The notes below the pieces were generated by a model. The model was not told the DNA's origin, ran no database searches, and saw only the letters and a list, made by a program, of their open reading frames with translations. Shown one piece after another: positions 7,076 to 16,625 of a stretch of DNA of 64,000 bases. The stretch is from Desulfovibrio desulfuricans DSM 642. Its GTDB lineage: Bacteria; Desulfobacterota; Desulfovibrionia; Desulfovibrionales; Desulfovibrionaceae. Position 1 is the stretch's first letter, and the number at the start of each line of letters is the position of its first letter. The position numbers were made by a program, and so were the translations under genes. The stretch is from NCBI RefSeq assembly GCF_000420465.1, contig NZ_ATUZ01000015.1:62001-126000 (forward strand), given 5' to 3'.

Positions 7076-9268
7076 ATGAGCAGCAAATCCGCCAGACAAA
7101 GCGCCATTGAGGCCATCACCACCTACAAACCCGAAGCGGCCCCCCTGAATTTCGTGGACACCAAACCCACTGATATTTTCGGGTGCAACGTGTTCAATGA
7201 CCGCATCATGCGCGAACGCCTGCCCAAGAGCGTGTACAAGGCGCTGCGCAAAACCATTGAATTCGGCGAACGCATGGACCCCGCCATCGCCGATACCGTT
7301 GCCGCAGTCATGAAAGACTGGGCCATTGAAAAGGGTGCCACCCATTTTACCCACATTTTTTATCCCCTCACCGGGCAGACTGCCGAAAAGCACGACAGCT
7401 TCCTGATGCCTGACGGCGCGGGCGGCGTGATCGCGGAATTTTCCGGCTCCATGCTCATTCGCGGCGAACCTGACGCTTCTTCCTTCCCCTCCGGCGGCCT
7501 GCGCTCCACCTTTGAGGCGCGCGGCTACACCGCATGGGATGTGACCAGCCCCGCCTACATCATGGAGAACCCCAACGGCACATTCCTGTGCATCCCCACC
7601 ATGTTCCTTTCGTGGACGGGTGTTGCACTGGACAAAAAAACGCCCATGCTGCGTTCCGGCCAGGCCCTGAACCGCGAGGCGCACCGCGTGCTGGCGCTCT
7701 TTGGCGAAGACACGCCGCTGCCCATTGTTTCCTACGCCGGGCTTGAGCAGGAATACTTCTGCATTGACCACAACTTCAATTTTGCGCGTCCCGACCTCCA
7801 GATCGCCGGGCGTTCCCTGTTTGGCGCGCGTCCGGCCAAGGGACAGGAATTCAGCGACCAGTACTTTGGCGTTATCCCCCAGCGTGTGCTTTCGTACATG
7901 ATGGAAGTGGAGCGCGAACTGTACAAGCTGGGCGTGCCCGTGCGCACCCGCCACAACGAAGTGGCCCCCAGCCAGTACGAAATTGCGCCCCTCTTTGAGG
8001 TGAGCAACCTTGCGGTTGACCACAACCACATCATCATGGCCAAGCTGCGCAACGTGGCAAAGCGCTACGGCCTCAAGTGCCTGCTGCACGAAAAGCCCTT
8101 TGCGGGCGTGAACGGCTCGGGCAAGCACCTGAACTATTCCATCGGCAATGCGGAACTGGGCACCCTGTTTGATCCCGGCGAAACCCCGCATGCCAACGCC
8201 AAGTTCCTGGTGTTCTGCGCCGCCATGATCCGCGCCGTGCACAAGTTCGGCGGTCTGCTGCGCGCAACGGTCGCCAGCGCCAGCAACGATCACCGTCTGG
8301 GCGCCAACGAGGCTCCGCCGGCCATCATGTCCATCTTCCTCGGCGATCAGCTGACGGAAGTGTTTGAAGCCTTCCGCGCCGGACGCGTTGAAAACGCCGC
8401 CGGTGGCCGCACAGGCCGCGCCCTCAATCTGGGCGTGGATACGCTGCCGCCGCTGCCCGCCGATCCCGGCGACCGCAACCGCACAAGCCCCGTGGCTTTT
8501 ACCGGCAACAGGTTCGAGTTCCGCGCGCTTGGCTCCAGCCAGTCTGCGGCGGGTTCCATCACCGCCCTCAACACCATGATGGCCGATTCGCTGGGCTTTG
8601 CAGCCGACTGGCTTGAAAAGGAACTGGCTCAGGGCAAGACCTTCAATCAGGCTCTGGAATCCTTTATCAGCCATGTCATTGACGAGCACAGCGCCGTTAT
8701 CTTCAATGGCGACGGCTACTCCGAAGTGTGGCACAAGGAAGCCGAGCGCCGTGGCCTGCCCAACCTGCGCACCACCCCCGAGGCTCTGGCCGAGCTGACC
8801 AAGCCCGAAGTGGTCAACCTTTATGAAAAGGCGGGCGTGCTCAACAGGGCCGAACTCAAGGCGCGGCAGGAAATTTACCTTGAGCAGTACTGCAAAACCG
8901 TGCGCACCGAGGCCAATCTGGTTATCCGCATGGCCAATACCATCATTTACCCTGCGGGCATGCGCTATCAGGGTGAACTGGCCGCCACGGCAGCCAATAT
9001 GCGCGCCATCGGCAAGGATCCCAAAACTGTGACCCTGGCCGAAATCACTTCAAATCTGCGCCTCATGCAGGATGCCTGCGGCCAGCTTGAAGAAGTGCTG
9101 GCCAAGGCGGACAGCCTGGGCTACGGCTTTGAAGCCGCCCTGAGCTACCGCGAATATGTGCTGCCCCGCATGGTTGAAGTGCGCCGCTACGCAGACATGC
9201 TTGAAGTGCGCGTGGCTGACGACCTGTGGGCGTTGCCCAACTATCAGGAAATTCTGTTCGGCAAGTAG
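7076..9268 (+). CDS. glnN: Glutamine synthetase type III
   Basis: Makes glutamine from glutamate, ammonia and ATP. At 730 residues it has the length of the type III (GlnN) family, far longer than type I enzymes (about 470). Conserved segments include [27 protein letters not shown] and a run with [15 protein letters not shown], which carry the metal- and nucleotide-binding residues of the family. Start ATG 7076 has GCGAGG eleven bases upstream. No adenylylation-type partner gene is nearby. It stands alone between the FKBP gene and the tryptophan operon. Confidence 0.95.
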   Translation: MSSKSARQSAIEAITTYKPEAAPLNFVDTKPTDIFGCNVFNDRIMRERLPKSVYKALRKTIEFGERMDPAIADTVAAVMKDWAIEKGATHFTHIFYPLTGQTAEKHDSFLMPDGAGGVIAEFSGSMLIRGEPDASSFPSGGLRSTFEARGYTAWDVTSPAYIMENPNGTFLCIPTMFLSWTGVALDKKTPMLRSGQALNREAHRVLALFGEDTPLPIVSYAGLEQEYFCIDHNFNFARPDLQIAGRSLFGARPAKGQEFSDQYFGVIPQRVLSYMMEVERELYKLGVPVRTRHNEVAPSQYEIAPLFEVSNLAVDHNHIIMAKLRNVAKRYGLKCLLHEKPFAGVNGSGKHLNYSIGNAELGTLFDPGETPHANAKFLVFCAAMIRAVHKFGGLLRATVASASNDHRLGANEAPPAIMSIFLGDQLTEVFEAFRAGRVENAAGGRTGRALNLGVDTLPPLPADPGDRNRTSPVAFTGNRFEFRALGSSQSAAGSITALNTMMADSLGFAADWLEKELAQGKTFNQALESFISHVIDEHSAVIFNGDGYSEVWHKEAERRGLPNLRTTPEALAELTKPEVVNLYEKAGVLNRAELKARQEIYLEQYCKTVRTEANLVIRMANTIIYPAGMRYQGELAATAANMRAIGKDPKTVTLAEITSNLRLMQDACGQLEEVLAKADSLGYGFEAALSYREYVLPRMVEVRRYADMLEVRVADDLWALPNYQEILFGK

Positions 9269-9368
9269 GCCTGTAGGACAGGGGAGGGCAAAGCCGGTTC
9301 GGGCGCGCCCTCCCGCTTGCCATAGCTGATGCTGTAACGGAAATTTACTGAAAAACCGCTCTGCGTTG

Positions 9369-9397
9369 TTGACAGCCTGCGGCTGGATGCGTAGTGT
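9369..9397 (+). promoter_or_regulatory. Sigma-70 promoter of the trp operon
   Basis: TTGACA (9369-9374), a 17-base spacer and TAGTGT (9392-9397) lie 31 bases before the leader-peptide ATG. Predicted start is near 9404. Confidence 0.65.
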
Positions 9398-9427
9398 GAC
9401 TTGAAACATAAGGAACTAGGCATTTAT

Positions 9428-9514
9428 ATGAACGTTTTCTCCAACACCATTTCTAACAGCTTCAAAGGCTGGTGGTGGCGCATCCAACTGCGTGGGGGAG
9501 ACGTGCGGGCTTAA
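9428..9514 (+). CDS. trpL: trp operon leader peptide with three tandem Trp codons
   Basis: A 28-codon reading frame, MNVFSNTISNSFKG followed by three consecutive TGG codons and a short tail ending GGDVRA. AGG seven bases before the ATG can act as ribosome site. It lies between a promoter and an intrinsic terminator directly before trpE. Ribosome stalling at the Trp codons when charged tRNA-Trp is scarce would favour the antiterminator at 9495-9559. Too short to be called by length, but the three Trp codons in this position make it convincing. Confidence 0.9.
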   Translation: MNVFSNTISNSFKGWWWRIQLRGGDVRA

Positions 9515-9578
9515 TAGTTCCGGTACGTTGGCATTGTCGTAAGTAGACGCCGTCTCCCCAAGGGAGGCGGCGTTTTTT
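9495..9578 (+). terminator. trp attenuator: antiterminator and terminator
   Basis: Terminator: stem 9548-9558 with 9562-9572 (CGCCGTCTCCC / GGGAGGCGGCG, one G-U pair), then T6 at 9573. Antiterminator: GGGGAGACG (9495-9503), inside the leader ORF just after the Trp codons, is exactly complementary to CGTCTCCCC (9551-9559), the 5' arm of the terminator. The two structures exclude each other, which is the classic transcription attenuation design. Confidence 0.9.
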
Positions 9579-9613
9579 GTTTTTCAGGCACAAAAACCCA
9601 AAGGATGCGCCAG

Positions 9614-11071
9614 ATGAAAGAGAACGGTGATGCGCAGCATATGCTGACGCTGCAACAAACCGCCCGCTGGTTGCCAGCGGATATGGACACGCCCATCAGC
9701 CTGTTCATGGGCATGGTCGGGGCCGGTAACGGCATCTTGCTTGAAAGCGCCGAGGTGGATGGTCGCTGGGGCCGTTACAGCATTCTGGCCTGCGATGCGG
9801 CTTTGTTCATCTCCTGCCGCGATGGCAAGCTTGCGCTGGACATCCGCAACGACATCTTAACGCCTCTGGCGCGCTTTGAGGGCAAACCCTTTGTGGACGG
9901 CCTGCGGGCGCTCATGGCTGCGCTGACCATAGCTGGCCCGGCCAATATCACAAATCTGCCGCCTATTACCCGCGCTCTTTACGGGTATCTTGGATTTGGC
10001 ATGGCTGGCCTGTTCAACCCCAAGCTGGCCCCGGTCATGCCGCAGAGCGAGGCCGACTGCCTGCTCATGCTGCCGTCAACCGTGCTTGTGTTCGACCATC
10101 TGTATAACCGGCTCTGTCAGGTGAGCCTGGGCGAACACCGCGCGCTGCAAAGCTCGCGAGAATCGCTGGAAGCCCGCGCCACGGGGCAGGCCGGTGGGGT
10201 GCGCATCAATCCCGATAACGTCTGCGCCGAACCCGGTGAAGAAGGTTATAAGGATTACGTGCGCCGCATCAAGGAGATGCTGCGCCAGGGCGAGGCCATT
10301 CAGGTTGTGCCTTCCGTGCGGTTTTCCACGCCTTTTGAGGGCAATCCCTTTGAACTGTACCGCCGCATGCGCCGGTTCAACGCCTCGCCCTATATGTTCT
10401 ACATGCGCTTTCCCGATCTGACGCTTTTCGGCTCCTCGCCTGAGGTCATGGTGCGTTGCACGGCGGGGCATTTGCAGCTTTCGCCCATTGCAGGCACGCG
10501 CAAACGCGGCGCGGACGACCTTGAAGACGCCGCCCTTGCCGCCGAGCTGCGTGACGACCCCAAGGAACGCGCCGAGCACGTCATGCTGGTAGACCTTGGC
10601 CGCAACGACCTTGGCCGCGTGGCCCAGCCCGGCTCGGTGAATCTGGAACGCTATATGGAAGTTGAGCGCTACTCCCACGTCATGCACCTCACCAGCCGGG
10701 TCAGCGCCCGGCTTGAGGAAGGCCTGGACGCTCTGGACGTGCTGGCGGCCACCTTCCCGGCGGGTACGGTTTCGGGCGCGCCCAAGGTGCGGGCCATGGA
10801 AATCATCCGCGAGGTGGAAGGCCGCGCGCGTGGCCCCTACGCTGGCTGCATCGGCTGGCTCGGTCTGGACAAGGACAGTGTGAACCTTGATACAGGCATC
10901 ACCATCCGCAGCATGTGGATGCGTGACGGCAAGCTCTTCTGGCAGGCGGGCGGAGGCATCGTGCATGACTCCGATCCCGATCTGGAATGGAAGGAAGTGT
11001 GCAACAAATCAGCCATCATGCGCCTGGCCCTGCGTGCGGAGGACGAAGAATATGTTTCTGCTCATCGATAA
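9614..11071 (+). CDS. trpE: Anthranilate synthase component I
   Basis: Converts chorismate to anthranilate using ammonia delivered by TrpG; first step of tryptophan synthesis. The chorismate-binding C-terminal half carries SPIAGTRKRGADD, ERAEHVMLVDLGRNDLGRV and TFPAGTVSGAPKVRAMEII, all family signatures. I prefer ATG 9614 (485 residues) because AAGGA lies nine bases upstream; ATG 9605 is almost on top of that site, and ATG 9641 is a further option. The 3' end overlaps trpGD by 20 bases. Expression is controlled by the leader attenuator upstream. Confidence 0.95.
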   Translation: MKENGDAQHMLTLQQTARWLPADMDTPISLFMGMVGAGNGILLESAEVDGRWGRYSILACDAALFISCRDGKLALDIRNDILTPLARFEGKPFVDGLRALMAALTIAGPANITNLPPITRALYGYLGFGMAGLFNPKLAPVMPQSEADCLLMLPSTVLVFDHLYNRLCQVSLGEHRALQSSRESLEARATGQAGGVRINPDNVCAEPGEEGYKDYVRRIKEMLRQGEAIQVVPSVRFSTPFEGNPFELYRRMRRFNASPYMFYMRFPDLTLFGSSPEVMVRCTAGHLQLSPIAGTRKRGADDLEDAALAAELRDDPKERAEHVMLVDLGRNDLGRVAQPGSVNLERYMEVERYSHVMHLTSRVSARLEEGLDALDVLAATFPAGTVSGAPKVRAMEIIREVEGRARGPYAGCIGWLGLDKDSVNLDTGITIRSMWMRDGKLFWQAGGGIVHDSDPDLEWKEVCNKSAIMRLALRAEDEEYVSAHR

Positions 11072-12644
11072 TTACGATTCCTTTACCTACAATCTTGTGC
11101 AGGCTTTTTACGCCTTGGGCCACAAGCCCGTGGTGCTGCGCAACGATGACCCCGCCGTGCTGGACATGGCGGTGAATCCCGAGCTTTCCATGGTCTGCAT
11201 TTCGCCAGGGCCGGGGCATCCCGCCGATGCGGGGCTTTGCCCGGAGTTCCTCAAACGCCTCAGCCCGCGCATTCCCGTGCTGGGCGTGTGCCTTGGGCAT
11301 CAGCTTTTGGGGCTGCATGCCGGGGCCAAGGTTGAGGTCGGCCCGTGCATCATGCACGGCAAACAGTCTGAAATCGTGCACGACGGCACGGGCATGTTTT
11401 TGGGCCTGCCCAACCCCATGCGCGTGGGCCGCTACCACTCCCTTGTGGTACGCGCCGATGAAGACGCGGAAAACCCCCGCTTTACGGTCACTGCCCGCGC
11501 ACCCGAAGGCGAAGTTATGGCCCTGCGCTACAATGACCGCCCGTGGGTGGGGGTGCAGTTCCACCCCGAGTCCGTGCTTACGCCGGACGGCCTGCGCCTG
11601 CTGGGCAACTTCCCGCAGAGCATCCTCGGCACAGGCGCGGAAACCTCCGACTTCTCCGGTATTCTGGAGCGTCTGGCCCGCAGGGAAAACCTCTCCGCCG
11701 AAATGGCGGCGGCGGGTTTTGCAGCCCTCATGGACGGCAAGATGACTCCGGCGCAGGCGGGCGGTTTCCTCATGGGGCTGCGCATGAAGGGCGAGAGCGC
11801 CCTTGAACTGGCCCACGCCACGCGCGCCGCACTGGCCCGCGCCGTGCGCGTGGACGGCATTTCGGGAACAACCATCGATGTGGTGGGCACCGGCGGGGAT
11901 GGACGCAATTCCTTCAACTGCTCCACGGCCTCTTCTCTCATTCTGGCAGGCATGGGCTACAGGGTGGTCAAGCACGGCAACCGGGCGGTTTCGTCCAAGT
12001 GCGGCAGCGCGGATGCTCTGGAAGCCCTCGGCATCACGCTGGAAAAAGACCCCGCCTCTGTGGCCGAGATGGTCAAAAAGCGCAATTTCGCCTTTATCTT
12101 TGCCCCGTACTTCCATCCTTCCTTTGCCAATATCGGCCCTGTGCGCAAGGAGATGGGCGTGCGTACCCTGTTCAACATTCTTGGCCCCATGATCAACCCG
12201 GCGCGGCCCAGCCATCTGCTCATGGGCGTGGCGCGGCCCGAACTGGTTGAGCTGGTGGCCGAAACCCTCATGCAGTCGCCCCTGCACCGCGCCGCCGTGG
12301 TCTGTGGCTCGGGCAATTATGACGAGGTAACGCCTATCGGCCCCACCAAGATGGCCTTGCTGCACAATGGCAAGGTGACGCCCATGATGCTTGACCCGCA
12401 GGAATTCGGCATTGCATCCTGCACTGTGGAAGATCTGGCCGTGAGCGGCAAGGAAGAAGCCGTGGCCGTGCTCAATGATATTCTCAACGGGCAGGGGCCG
12501 CGCGCCATGATGGACATGGTGGTGCTCAACGTGGGGCTTGCCATCTATCTGCTGGAAGAAAAGATGGATATGGCCCTGTGCATGGCCCGCGCCCGCGAGG
12601 CCGTGAGCGCGGGTGTGGGCAGGAAGGTGCTCAATGCTGCTTGA
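11052..12644 (+). CDS. trpGD: Fused anthranilate synthase component II / anthranilate phosphoribosyltransferase
   Basis: One 530-residue chain joins the glutamine amidotransferase TrpG (about 1-190) to TrpD (about 200-530), which adds phosphoribose to anthranilate. TrpG has the full triad: C80 in GVCLGHQ, and H171 and E173 in FHPES. TrpD has the PRPP loop GTGGDGRNSFN from residue 279, KHGNRAVSSKCGSADALEA and NPARP. The start overlaps trpE by 20 bases (ATG inside a trpE TAT-GTT junction), so translation is probably coupled. Such TrpG-TrpD fusions are known in enterobacteria and other groups. The longer frame from 10887 is only an open extension. Confidence 0.95.
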   Translation: MFLLIDNYDSFTYNLVQAFYALGHKPVVLRNDDPAVLDMAVNPELSMVCISPGPGHPADAGLCPEFLKRLSPRIPVLGVCLGHQLLGLHAGAKVEVGPCIMHGKQSEIVHDGTGMFLGLPNPMRVGRYHSLVVRADEDAENPRFTVTARAPEGEVMALRYNDRPWVGVQFHPESVLTPDGLRLLGNFPQSILGTGAETSDFSGILERLARRENLSAEMAAAGFAALMDGKMTPAQAGGFLMGLRMKGESALELAHATRAALARAVRVDGISGTTIDVVGTGGDGRNSFNCSTASSLILAGMGYRVVKHGNRAVSSKCGSADALEALGITLEKDPASVAEMVKKRNFAFIFAPYFHPSFANIGPVRKEMGVRTLFNILGPMINPARPSHLLMGVARPELVELVAETLMQSPLHRAAVVCGSGNYDEVTPIGPTKMALLHNGKVTPMMLDPQEFGIASCTVEDLAVSGKEEAVAVLNDILNGQGPRAMMDMVVLNVGLAIYLLEEKMDMALCMARAREAVSAGVGRKVLNAA

Positions 12645-13467
12645 GCGTTTTCGCAAAGCCAAGGAGGCTGAGGTCGAGACCCTGCGAGCTCTGGAAGCTC
12701 AGGGCGTTCTGCCAGCGGTGTATGAAGGGCAGCGGCCAGATTTTGCTGCGGCCTTAACTCTCCGTGCGCCGGGCTGCCCTCTGGCGGTGGTGGCGGAGTA
12801 TAAGCGTGCCTCGCCTTCACGCGGCGTGATCTGCGAGAGTCTGGATGTGGAAGATGTGGCGCGTCAGTATGCCGCCGCAGGGGCCAGCGCCGTGTCGGTG
12901 CTGACGGAAGAAACCTTTTTTCGCGGGCGGCTGGAATATCTGGCCCGCGCCGCTGCCCCGGCGCTCTACAATGGGCCGCCCGCGCCTCTGCTGCGCAAGG
13001 ATTTTATTTTTGATCCTTTGCAGGTGCGGGCCACGGCAGCCACGCCAGCCTCAGCCCTGCTGCTCATTGTGCGGCTGACGCCGGACGCCGCGACCTTGCG
13101 CGCCCTGCGTGAACAGGCGGAGGGCTACGGCATCCAGGCTGTGGTGGAAATATTTGATGCCGAAGATCTGCGCCTTGCCCGTGAGAGCGGGGCGCGCATC
13201 ATACAGGTCAATGCCCGCGATCTGGAAAGCCTTGCGGTGGATCGCGATGCCTGCCTGCAACTGATACAGGCCTGCCCGCCCGTCAATGGCGAACTGTGGA
13301 TTGCAGCCAGCGGCATGTGCAGCGCGGAGCATCTGCGGGCAGCGGCATCTGCGGGGTATCACGCCGCCCTTGTGGGCAGCGCCCTGATGGAAGGCGGCGC
13401 TCCGGGCGAGGCCTTGGCGGCCATGCTGGGAGCCACGGTCAAAACTGATGGAGATTGCACATGCTGA
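12634..13467 (+). CDS. trpC: Indole-3-glycerol-phosphate synthase
   Basis: Closes the indole ring of carboxyphenylamino-deoxyribulose phosphate. The 277-residue TIM barrel has VVAEYKRASPSRG (catalytic lysine), LLRKDFIFD (second lysine), VVEIFDAEDL and an IQVNARDLESL loop where most homologues read INNRNL. Start ATG 12634 has AGGAAGG six bases upstream and overlaps the trpGD stop by 11 bases. A single-domain enzyme, with TrpF as a separate gene next door rather than the TrpCF fusion of E. coli. Confidence 0.95.
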   Translation: MLLERFRKAKEAEVETLRALEAQGVLPAVYEGQRPDFAAALTLRAPGCPLAVVAEYKRASPSRGVICESLDVEDVARQYAAAGASAVSVLTEETFFRGRLEYLARAAAPALYNGPPAPLLRKDFIFDPLQVRATAATPASALLLIVRLTPDAATLRALREQAEGYGIQAVVEIFDAEDLRLARESGARIIQVNARDLESLAVDRDACLQLIQACPPVNGELWIAASGMCSAEHLRAAASAGYHAALVGSALMEGGAPGEALAAMLGATVKTDGDCTC

Positions 13468-14093
13468 TCAAGTTCTGCGGCCTCACACGGCAAGAGGATG
13501 TTGACCATGCGGCCAGCCTTGGTGCTGCCATGTGCGGTTTTATCTTTCATCCTCGCAGCCCGCGCGGCGTGACGGTTGCTCAGGCGGCAGCCTTGGACAG
13601 TGGCTCCATGCTGCGGGTGGGCGTTTTTGTGAATCAGGGCTCGGACGAAATCCGGCGCATCATGGACGAAGCCCGGCTTGATTACGCGCAACTGCACGGT
13701 CACCAGAGTGTGGAATGCGCCCGCACCATCGGCGCGGAGCGCGTCATTCGGGTGCTCTGGCCCGACCGTTACACCCACCGTGCTTTGCTGTACAATGATT
13801 TACAACGCAATGCCGAAGCCTGCGCCTATTACCTGCTTGATGCGGGGCTGAAAGGCGGTGGGAGCGGGCACAAACTGGACTGGTCGGATCTGGCCAGCCT
13901 GCGCCCGGCGCATCCCTGGCTGCTTGCCGGGGGATTGAGCGCAGCCAACGTGGCAATGGCCGTAGGCATGTGCGCGCCTGCCGGGGTGGATTTCAATTCC
14001 GGCGTGGAAGACGCGCCGGGGTGTAAAAACAGGGAAAAAATGGCGGCTGCATTTATGGCCGCAAACTCCAAAGGCAATGGGTATTCGCTATGA
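13461..14093 (+). CDS. trpF: Phosphoribosylanthranilate isomerase
   Basis: Amadori isomerase of the tryptophan pathway, 210 residues. It begins [16 protein letters not shown] with the catalytic cysteine in KFCG, and ends with the phosphate-binding segment [11 protein letters not shown] and DFNSGVE, which holds the catalytic aspartate. Start ATG 13461 lies inside the end of trpC (seven-base overlap) with GGAG seven bases upstream. The stop overlaps the trpB start in an ATGA. Confidence 0.95.
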   Translation: MLIKFCGLTRQEDVDHAASLGAAMCGFIFHPRSPRGVTVAQAAALDSGSMLRVGVFVNQGSDEIRRIMDEARLDYAQLHGHQSVECARTIGAERVIRVLWPDRYTHRALLYNDLQRNAEACAYYLLDAGLKGGGSGHKLDWSDLASLRPAHPWLLAGGLSAANVAMAVGMCAPAGVDFNSGVEDAPGCKNREKMAAAFMAANSKGNGYSL

Positions 14094-15283
14094 AAGACAG
14101 TTACTTTGGCGAGTTCGGCGGCTGCTTTGTTCCCGAACTGCTTATGCCGCCCCTTATGGAAGTGGAAGCGGCCATGCGCGACATTTATCCCACCGAAAAG
14201 TTTCAGGCAGAGCTGAAAGACCTGCTGTTCAATTATGCCGGGCGCGAAACGCCGCTGACCTATTGCCCCACGCTTTCGGGCGAGCTTGGTTTTGACCTGT
14301 GGCTCAAGCGCGAGGATCTGCTGCACACGGGCGCGCACAAGGTCAACAACACCCTTGGGCAGGCCCTGCTTGCCAAATATATGGGCAAAACAGCCCTGGT
14401 GGCGGAAACCGGCGCGGGTCAGCACGGCGTTGCCACGGCTGCGGCAGCCGCCAGGCTGGGCATGGAATGCACCATCTATATGGGTGCGGAAGACGTGGTG
14501 CGGCAGGCTCCCAACGTCATGCGCATGAAGTTGCTGGGCGCCACCGTGCATGCGGTGGAAAGCGGCACCCGTACCCTCAAGGACGCCATCAATGAGGCAT
14601 TGCGCGCCTGGATCGGCAGCCAGAAAACAACCCACTACTGCTTTGGCACCGCTGCCGGGCCGCACCCTTTCCCCAAGCTGGTGCGCATGCTGCAAAGCGT
14701 GATTGGCCGCGAAACCCGCGCCCAGATGCTGGAAAGAACCGGGCGGCTGCCTGATGCCGTGGTGGCTTGCGTGGGCGGCGGCTCCAACGCCATCGGCATG
14801 TTCCATCCCTTTGTGGATGACGCCAGCGTGCGCATCATCGGCGTGGAGGCGGCAGGCACGGGCGAGACCGGCTGCTTCAATTCCGCCCCGCTGAATCTTG
14901 GCACCCCAGGTGTTCTGCACGGCGCGTACAGCATGCTGCTGCAAAACGAAGACGGTCAGGTTGAACCCTCGCACTCCATTTCTGCCGGGCTGGATTATCC
15001 CGGTGTGGGGCCGGAACATTCGTGGCTGCAAAAAATCGGGCGCGTCCATTACGGCATGGTCAAGGACGCCAACGCGCTCAATGCCTTCCAGCGCCTGTGC
15101 CGCGCAGAGGGCATCCTGCCCGCGCTTGAATCTTCGCACGCTCTCGCCTGGGTGTTCGACCACCCGCAGGAATTCAAAAAGGGCGATCAGGTGGTGGTGA
15201 ACCTGTCTGGTCGCGGCGACAAGGATCTGGGCATTGTCAACAAGGCGCTGGGCTTTGCGGCGCAGGGCCAGGAAGAGGTGTAG
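14090..15283 (+). CDS. trpB: Tryptophan synthase beta chain
   Basis: Condenses indole with serine using PLP. 397 residues; PLP lysine is K84 in [12 protein letters not shown], preceded by [32 protein letters not shown] and the C-terminal [11 protein letters not shown] are the other signatures. This is the TrpB1 type that works with TrpA, whose gene follows two bases later. Start overlaps the trpF stop by four bases. Confidence 0.98.
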   Translation: MKDSYFGEFGGCFVPELLMPPLMEVEAAMRDIYPTEKFQAELKDLLFNYAGRETPLTYCPTLSGELGFDLWLKREDLLHTGAHKVNNTLGQALLAKYMGKTALVAETGAGQHGVATAAAAARLGMECTIYMGAEDVVRQAPNVMRMKLLGATVHAVESGTRTLKDAINEALRAWIGSQKTTHYCFGTAAGPHPFPKLVRMLQSVIGRETRAQMLERTGRLPDAVVACVGGGSNAIGMFHPFVDDASVRIIGVEAAGTGETGCFNSAPLNLGTPGVLHGAYSMLLQNEDGQVEPSHSISAGLDYPGVGPEHSWLQKIGRVHYGMVKDANALNAFQRLCRAEGILPALESSHALAWVFDHPQEFKKGDQVVVNLSGRGDKDLGIVNKALGFAAQGQEEV

Positions 15284-15285
15284 TC

Positions 15286-16053
15286 ATGAATATTCTTGAA
15301 CAGAAAATCCGCGATGCCAAGGCGGCCGGTCGTCCGGCACTGATTCCCTTTTTGACGGCGGGCTTTCCCGATCAGTCCACCTTCTGGCCCACGCTGATGG
15401 AACTGGACGAAGGCGGCGCGGATATTATCGAAATCGGCGTGCCCTTTTCCGACCCTGTGGCAGATGGCCCGGTGGTGGAAGACGCCTCGCGCCGCGCCCT
15501 GAGCGATGGCGTAAGCCTGCGCGGCATTCTGGAAGAACTCATTGAACGCAAGGGGCTTATTCAGGCTGGCGTGGTGCTCATGGGCTACCTGAATCCTTTT
15601 CTGCAATATGGCTACGAAAAGCTGGCGCGGGATGCCGCGCGCGGCGGCGTGCATGGTTTTATCGTGCCTGATCTGCCCTATGAAGAAGCCGGGCCGCTGC
15701 GCGAAGCCCTGAAAAAAGAAGGTATTGCCCTCATTCCCCTGGTTGGCCCCAATACCAGCGCGGAGCGCATGGCCCTCTACAACAGCGTGGGTGAAGGCTA
15801 TGTGTACGTGGTTTCGGTCATGGGCATCACTGGCGAGCGCAACGACCTTGCGCCTCAGGTGGCTGTGACCATGCGCCGTGCGCGTTCCGCCTTCAAGCTG
15901 CCGCTGGCGCTTGGCTTTGGCCTGCGCGAGCCTTCGCAGCTTGAGGCCCTTTCGCCCGATGCGCGGCCCGACGCCGTTGTTTTCGGCAGCGCCCTGCTCA
16001 AGCATATCGATGCGGGCAACAGCGCCGCCGAATTTCTGGCCCGCTGGAAGTAG
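15286..16053 (+). CDS. trpA: Tryptophan synthase alpha chain
   Basis: Cleaves indole-glycerol phosphate to indole and glyceraldehyde phosphate, and channels indole to TrpB. 255 residues; the catalytic pair is E49 and D60 in IIEIGVPFSDPVADGP, at the same numbers as in the Salmonella enzyme. GFGLREPSQ and VVFGSALL near the end hold the phosphate site. It is the last gene of the operon, followed 43 bases later by an intrinsic terminator. Confidence 0.97.
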   Translation: MNILEQKIRDAKAAGRPALIPFLTAGFPDQSTFWPTLMELDEGGADIIEIGVPFSDPVADGPVVEDASRRALSDGVSLRGILEELIERKGLIQAGVVLMGYLNPFLQYGYEKLARDAARGGVHGFIVPDLPYEEAGPLREALKKEGIALIPLVGPNTSAERMALYNSVGEGYVYVVSVMGITGERNDLAPQVAVTMRRARSAFKLPLALGFGLREPSQLEALSPDARPDAVVFGSALLKHIDAGNSAAEFLARWK

Positions 16054-16096
16054 CTGGAAATAGAAGCTGTATTTATCGTCTTATGCACAAAATGAG

Positions 16097-16130
16097 GGCG
16101 CTTTTCCGTAGGGGAGAGCGCCTTTGTTAT
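16097..16130 (+). terminator. Terminator of the trp operon
   Basis: GGCGCTTTTCC and GGGGAGAGCGCC form an 11-pair stem (two G-U) around a GTAG-type loop between 16097 and 16122, followed by TTTGTTATTT. Confidence 0.75.
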
Positions 16131-16135
16131 TTGAA

Positions 16136-16152
16136 TTGAAATTTATTTTCAA
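16136..16152. promoter_or_regulatory. Fur-like box 1
   Basis: TTGAAATTTATTTTCAA is a 17-base imperfect inverted repeat fitting the 7-1-7 Fur pattern TGAwAATnATTwTCA. It lies 41 bases (about four helical turns) upstream of box 2, centre to centre. Confidence 0.6.
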
Positions 16153-16170
16153 AAAAATGGTTCAGACTAC

Positions 16171-16199
16171 TTGACTTTGAAAATCGTTTTCAATTAAAA
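16171..16199 (+). promoter_or_regulatory. Sigma-70 promoter with Fur-like box 2 filling its spacer
   Basis: TTGACT (16171-16176) and TTAAAA (16194-16199) are 17 bases apart, and the whole spacer is the inverted repeat TTGAAAATCGTTTTCAA (16177-16193). A Fur repressor bound here would directly block RNA polymerase. It drives the DUF2325 gene that starts at 16262. Confidence 0.7.
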
Positions 16200-16261
16200 G
16201 AAGGGCACAGAGCAACCCACCCGCGCAAGATTGAACTGTGCGGCAAAAGACGGAGGATCAT

Positions 16262-16537
16262 ATGTGCGTAACCCTGATAGGCGGTATGGACCGACTGAAA
16301 AAAGATTACATGGCAGCGGCGGAGCAGGACGGGCATTCCCTGAAGTTCATTACCCGCAATGAGCGCAATTTTGTGGACAAAATCGGCAACCCTGACGCCA
16401 TGATCGTGTTCACCAACAAAATTTCGCACGAAGCCAAGCGCAAGGCCGTGCAGGTGGCGCGCTCGCGCAACATTCCTCTGCAAATGGTTCATTCGTGCGG
16501 CGTGTCTTCCCTGCGTGAATGCCTCAAGGGCGCATAG
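16262..16537 (+). CDS. DUF2325 domain protein, putative Fur-regulated
   Basis: A 91-residue protein that is all one DUF2325 domain: it starts VTLIGGMDRLKKDY, has a central GNPDAMIVFTNKISHEAKR segment and ends with MVHSCGVSSLREC. Function of the family is unknown; the fold resembles a small Rossmann-like receiver. Start ATG 16262 has GGAGG five bases upstream. The promoter carries a Fur-like operator in its spacer and a second one upstream, and the next gene is feoB, so a role linked to ferrous iron is a reasonable guess. The cysteines C2 and C80 could bind metal but this is not shown. Confidence 0.85.
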   Translation: MCVTLIGGMDRLKKDYMAAAEQDGHSLKFITRNERNFVDKIGNPDAMIVFTNKISHEAKRKAVQVARSRNIPLQMVHSCGVSSLRECLKGA

Positions 16538-16586
16538 GCTGCTGAAGGAGCGCTCTCTAATGCAGAACTGCCAACCCGGTGAAGGG

Positions 16587-16625
16587 AAGGGAGGCCGCTG
16601 ACCAAGGTCGGCGGCCTCCCTTTTT
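16587..16625 (+). terminator. Strong intrinsic terminator after the DUF2325 gene
   Basis: GGGAGGCCGCTGAC (from 16589) pairs with GTCGGCGGCCTCCC (to 16620), flanked by AA and followed by TTTTT. It separates the DUF2325 gene from the feoB transcript. Confidence 0.88.

Noticed and set aside
9411..9420. Possible TrpR operator (GGAACTAGG) before trpL
   Set aside because: Only a half-site resembles the CTAG-centred operator and no symmetric partner is present; the attenuator explains regulation.
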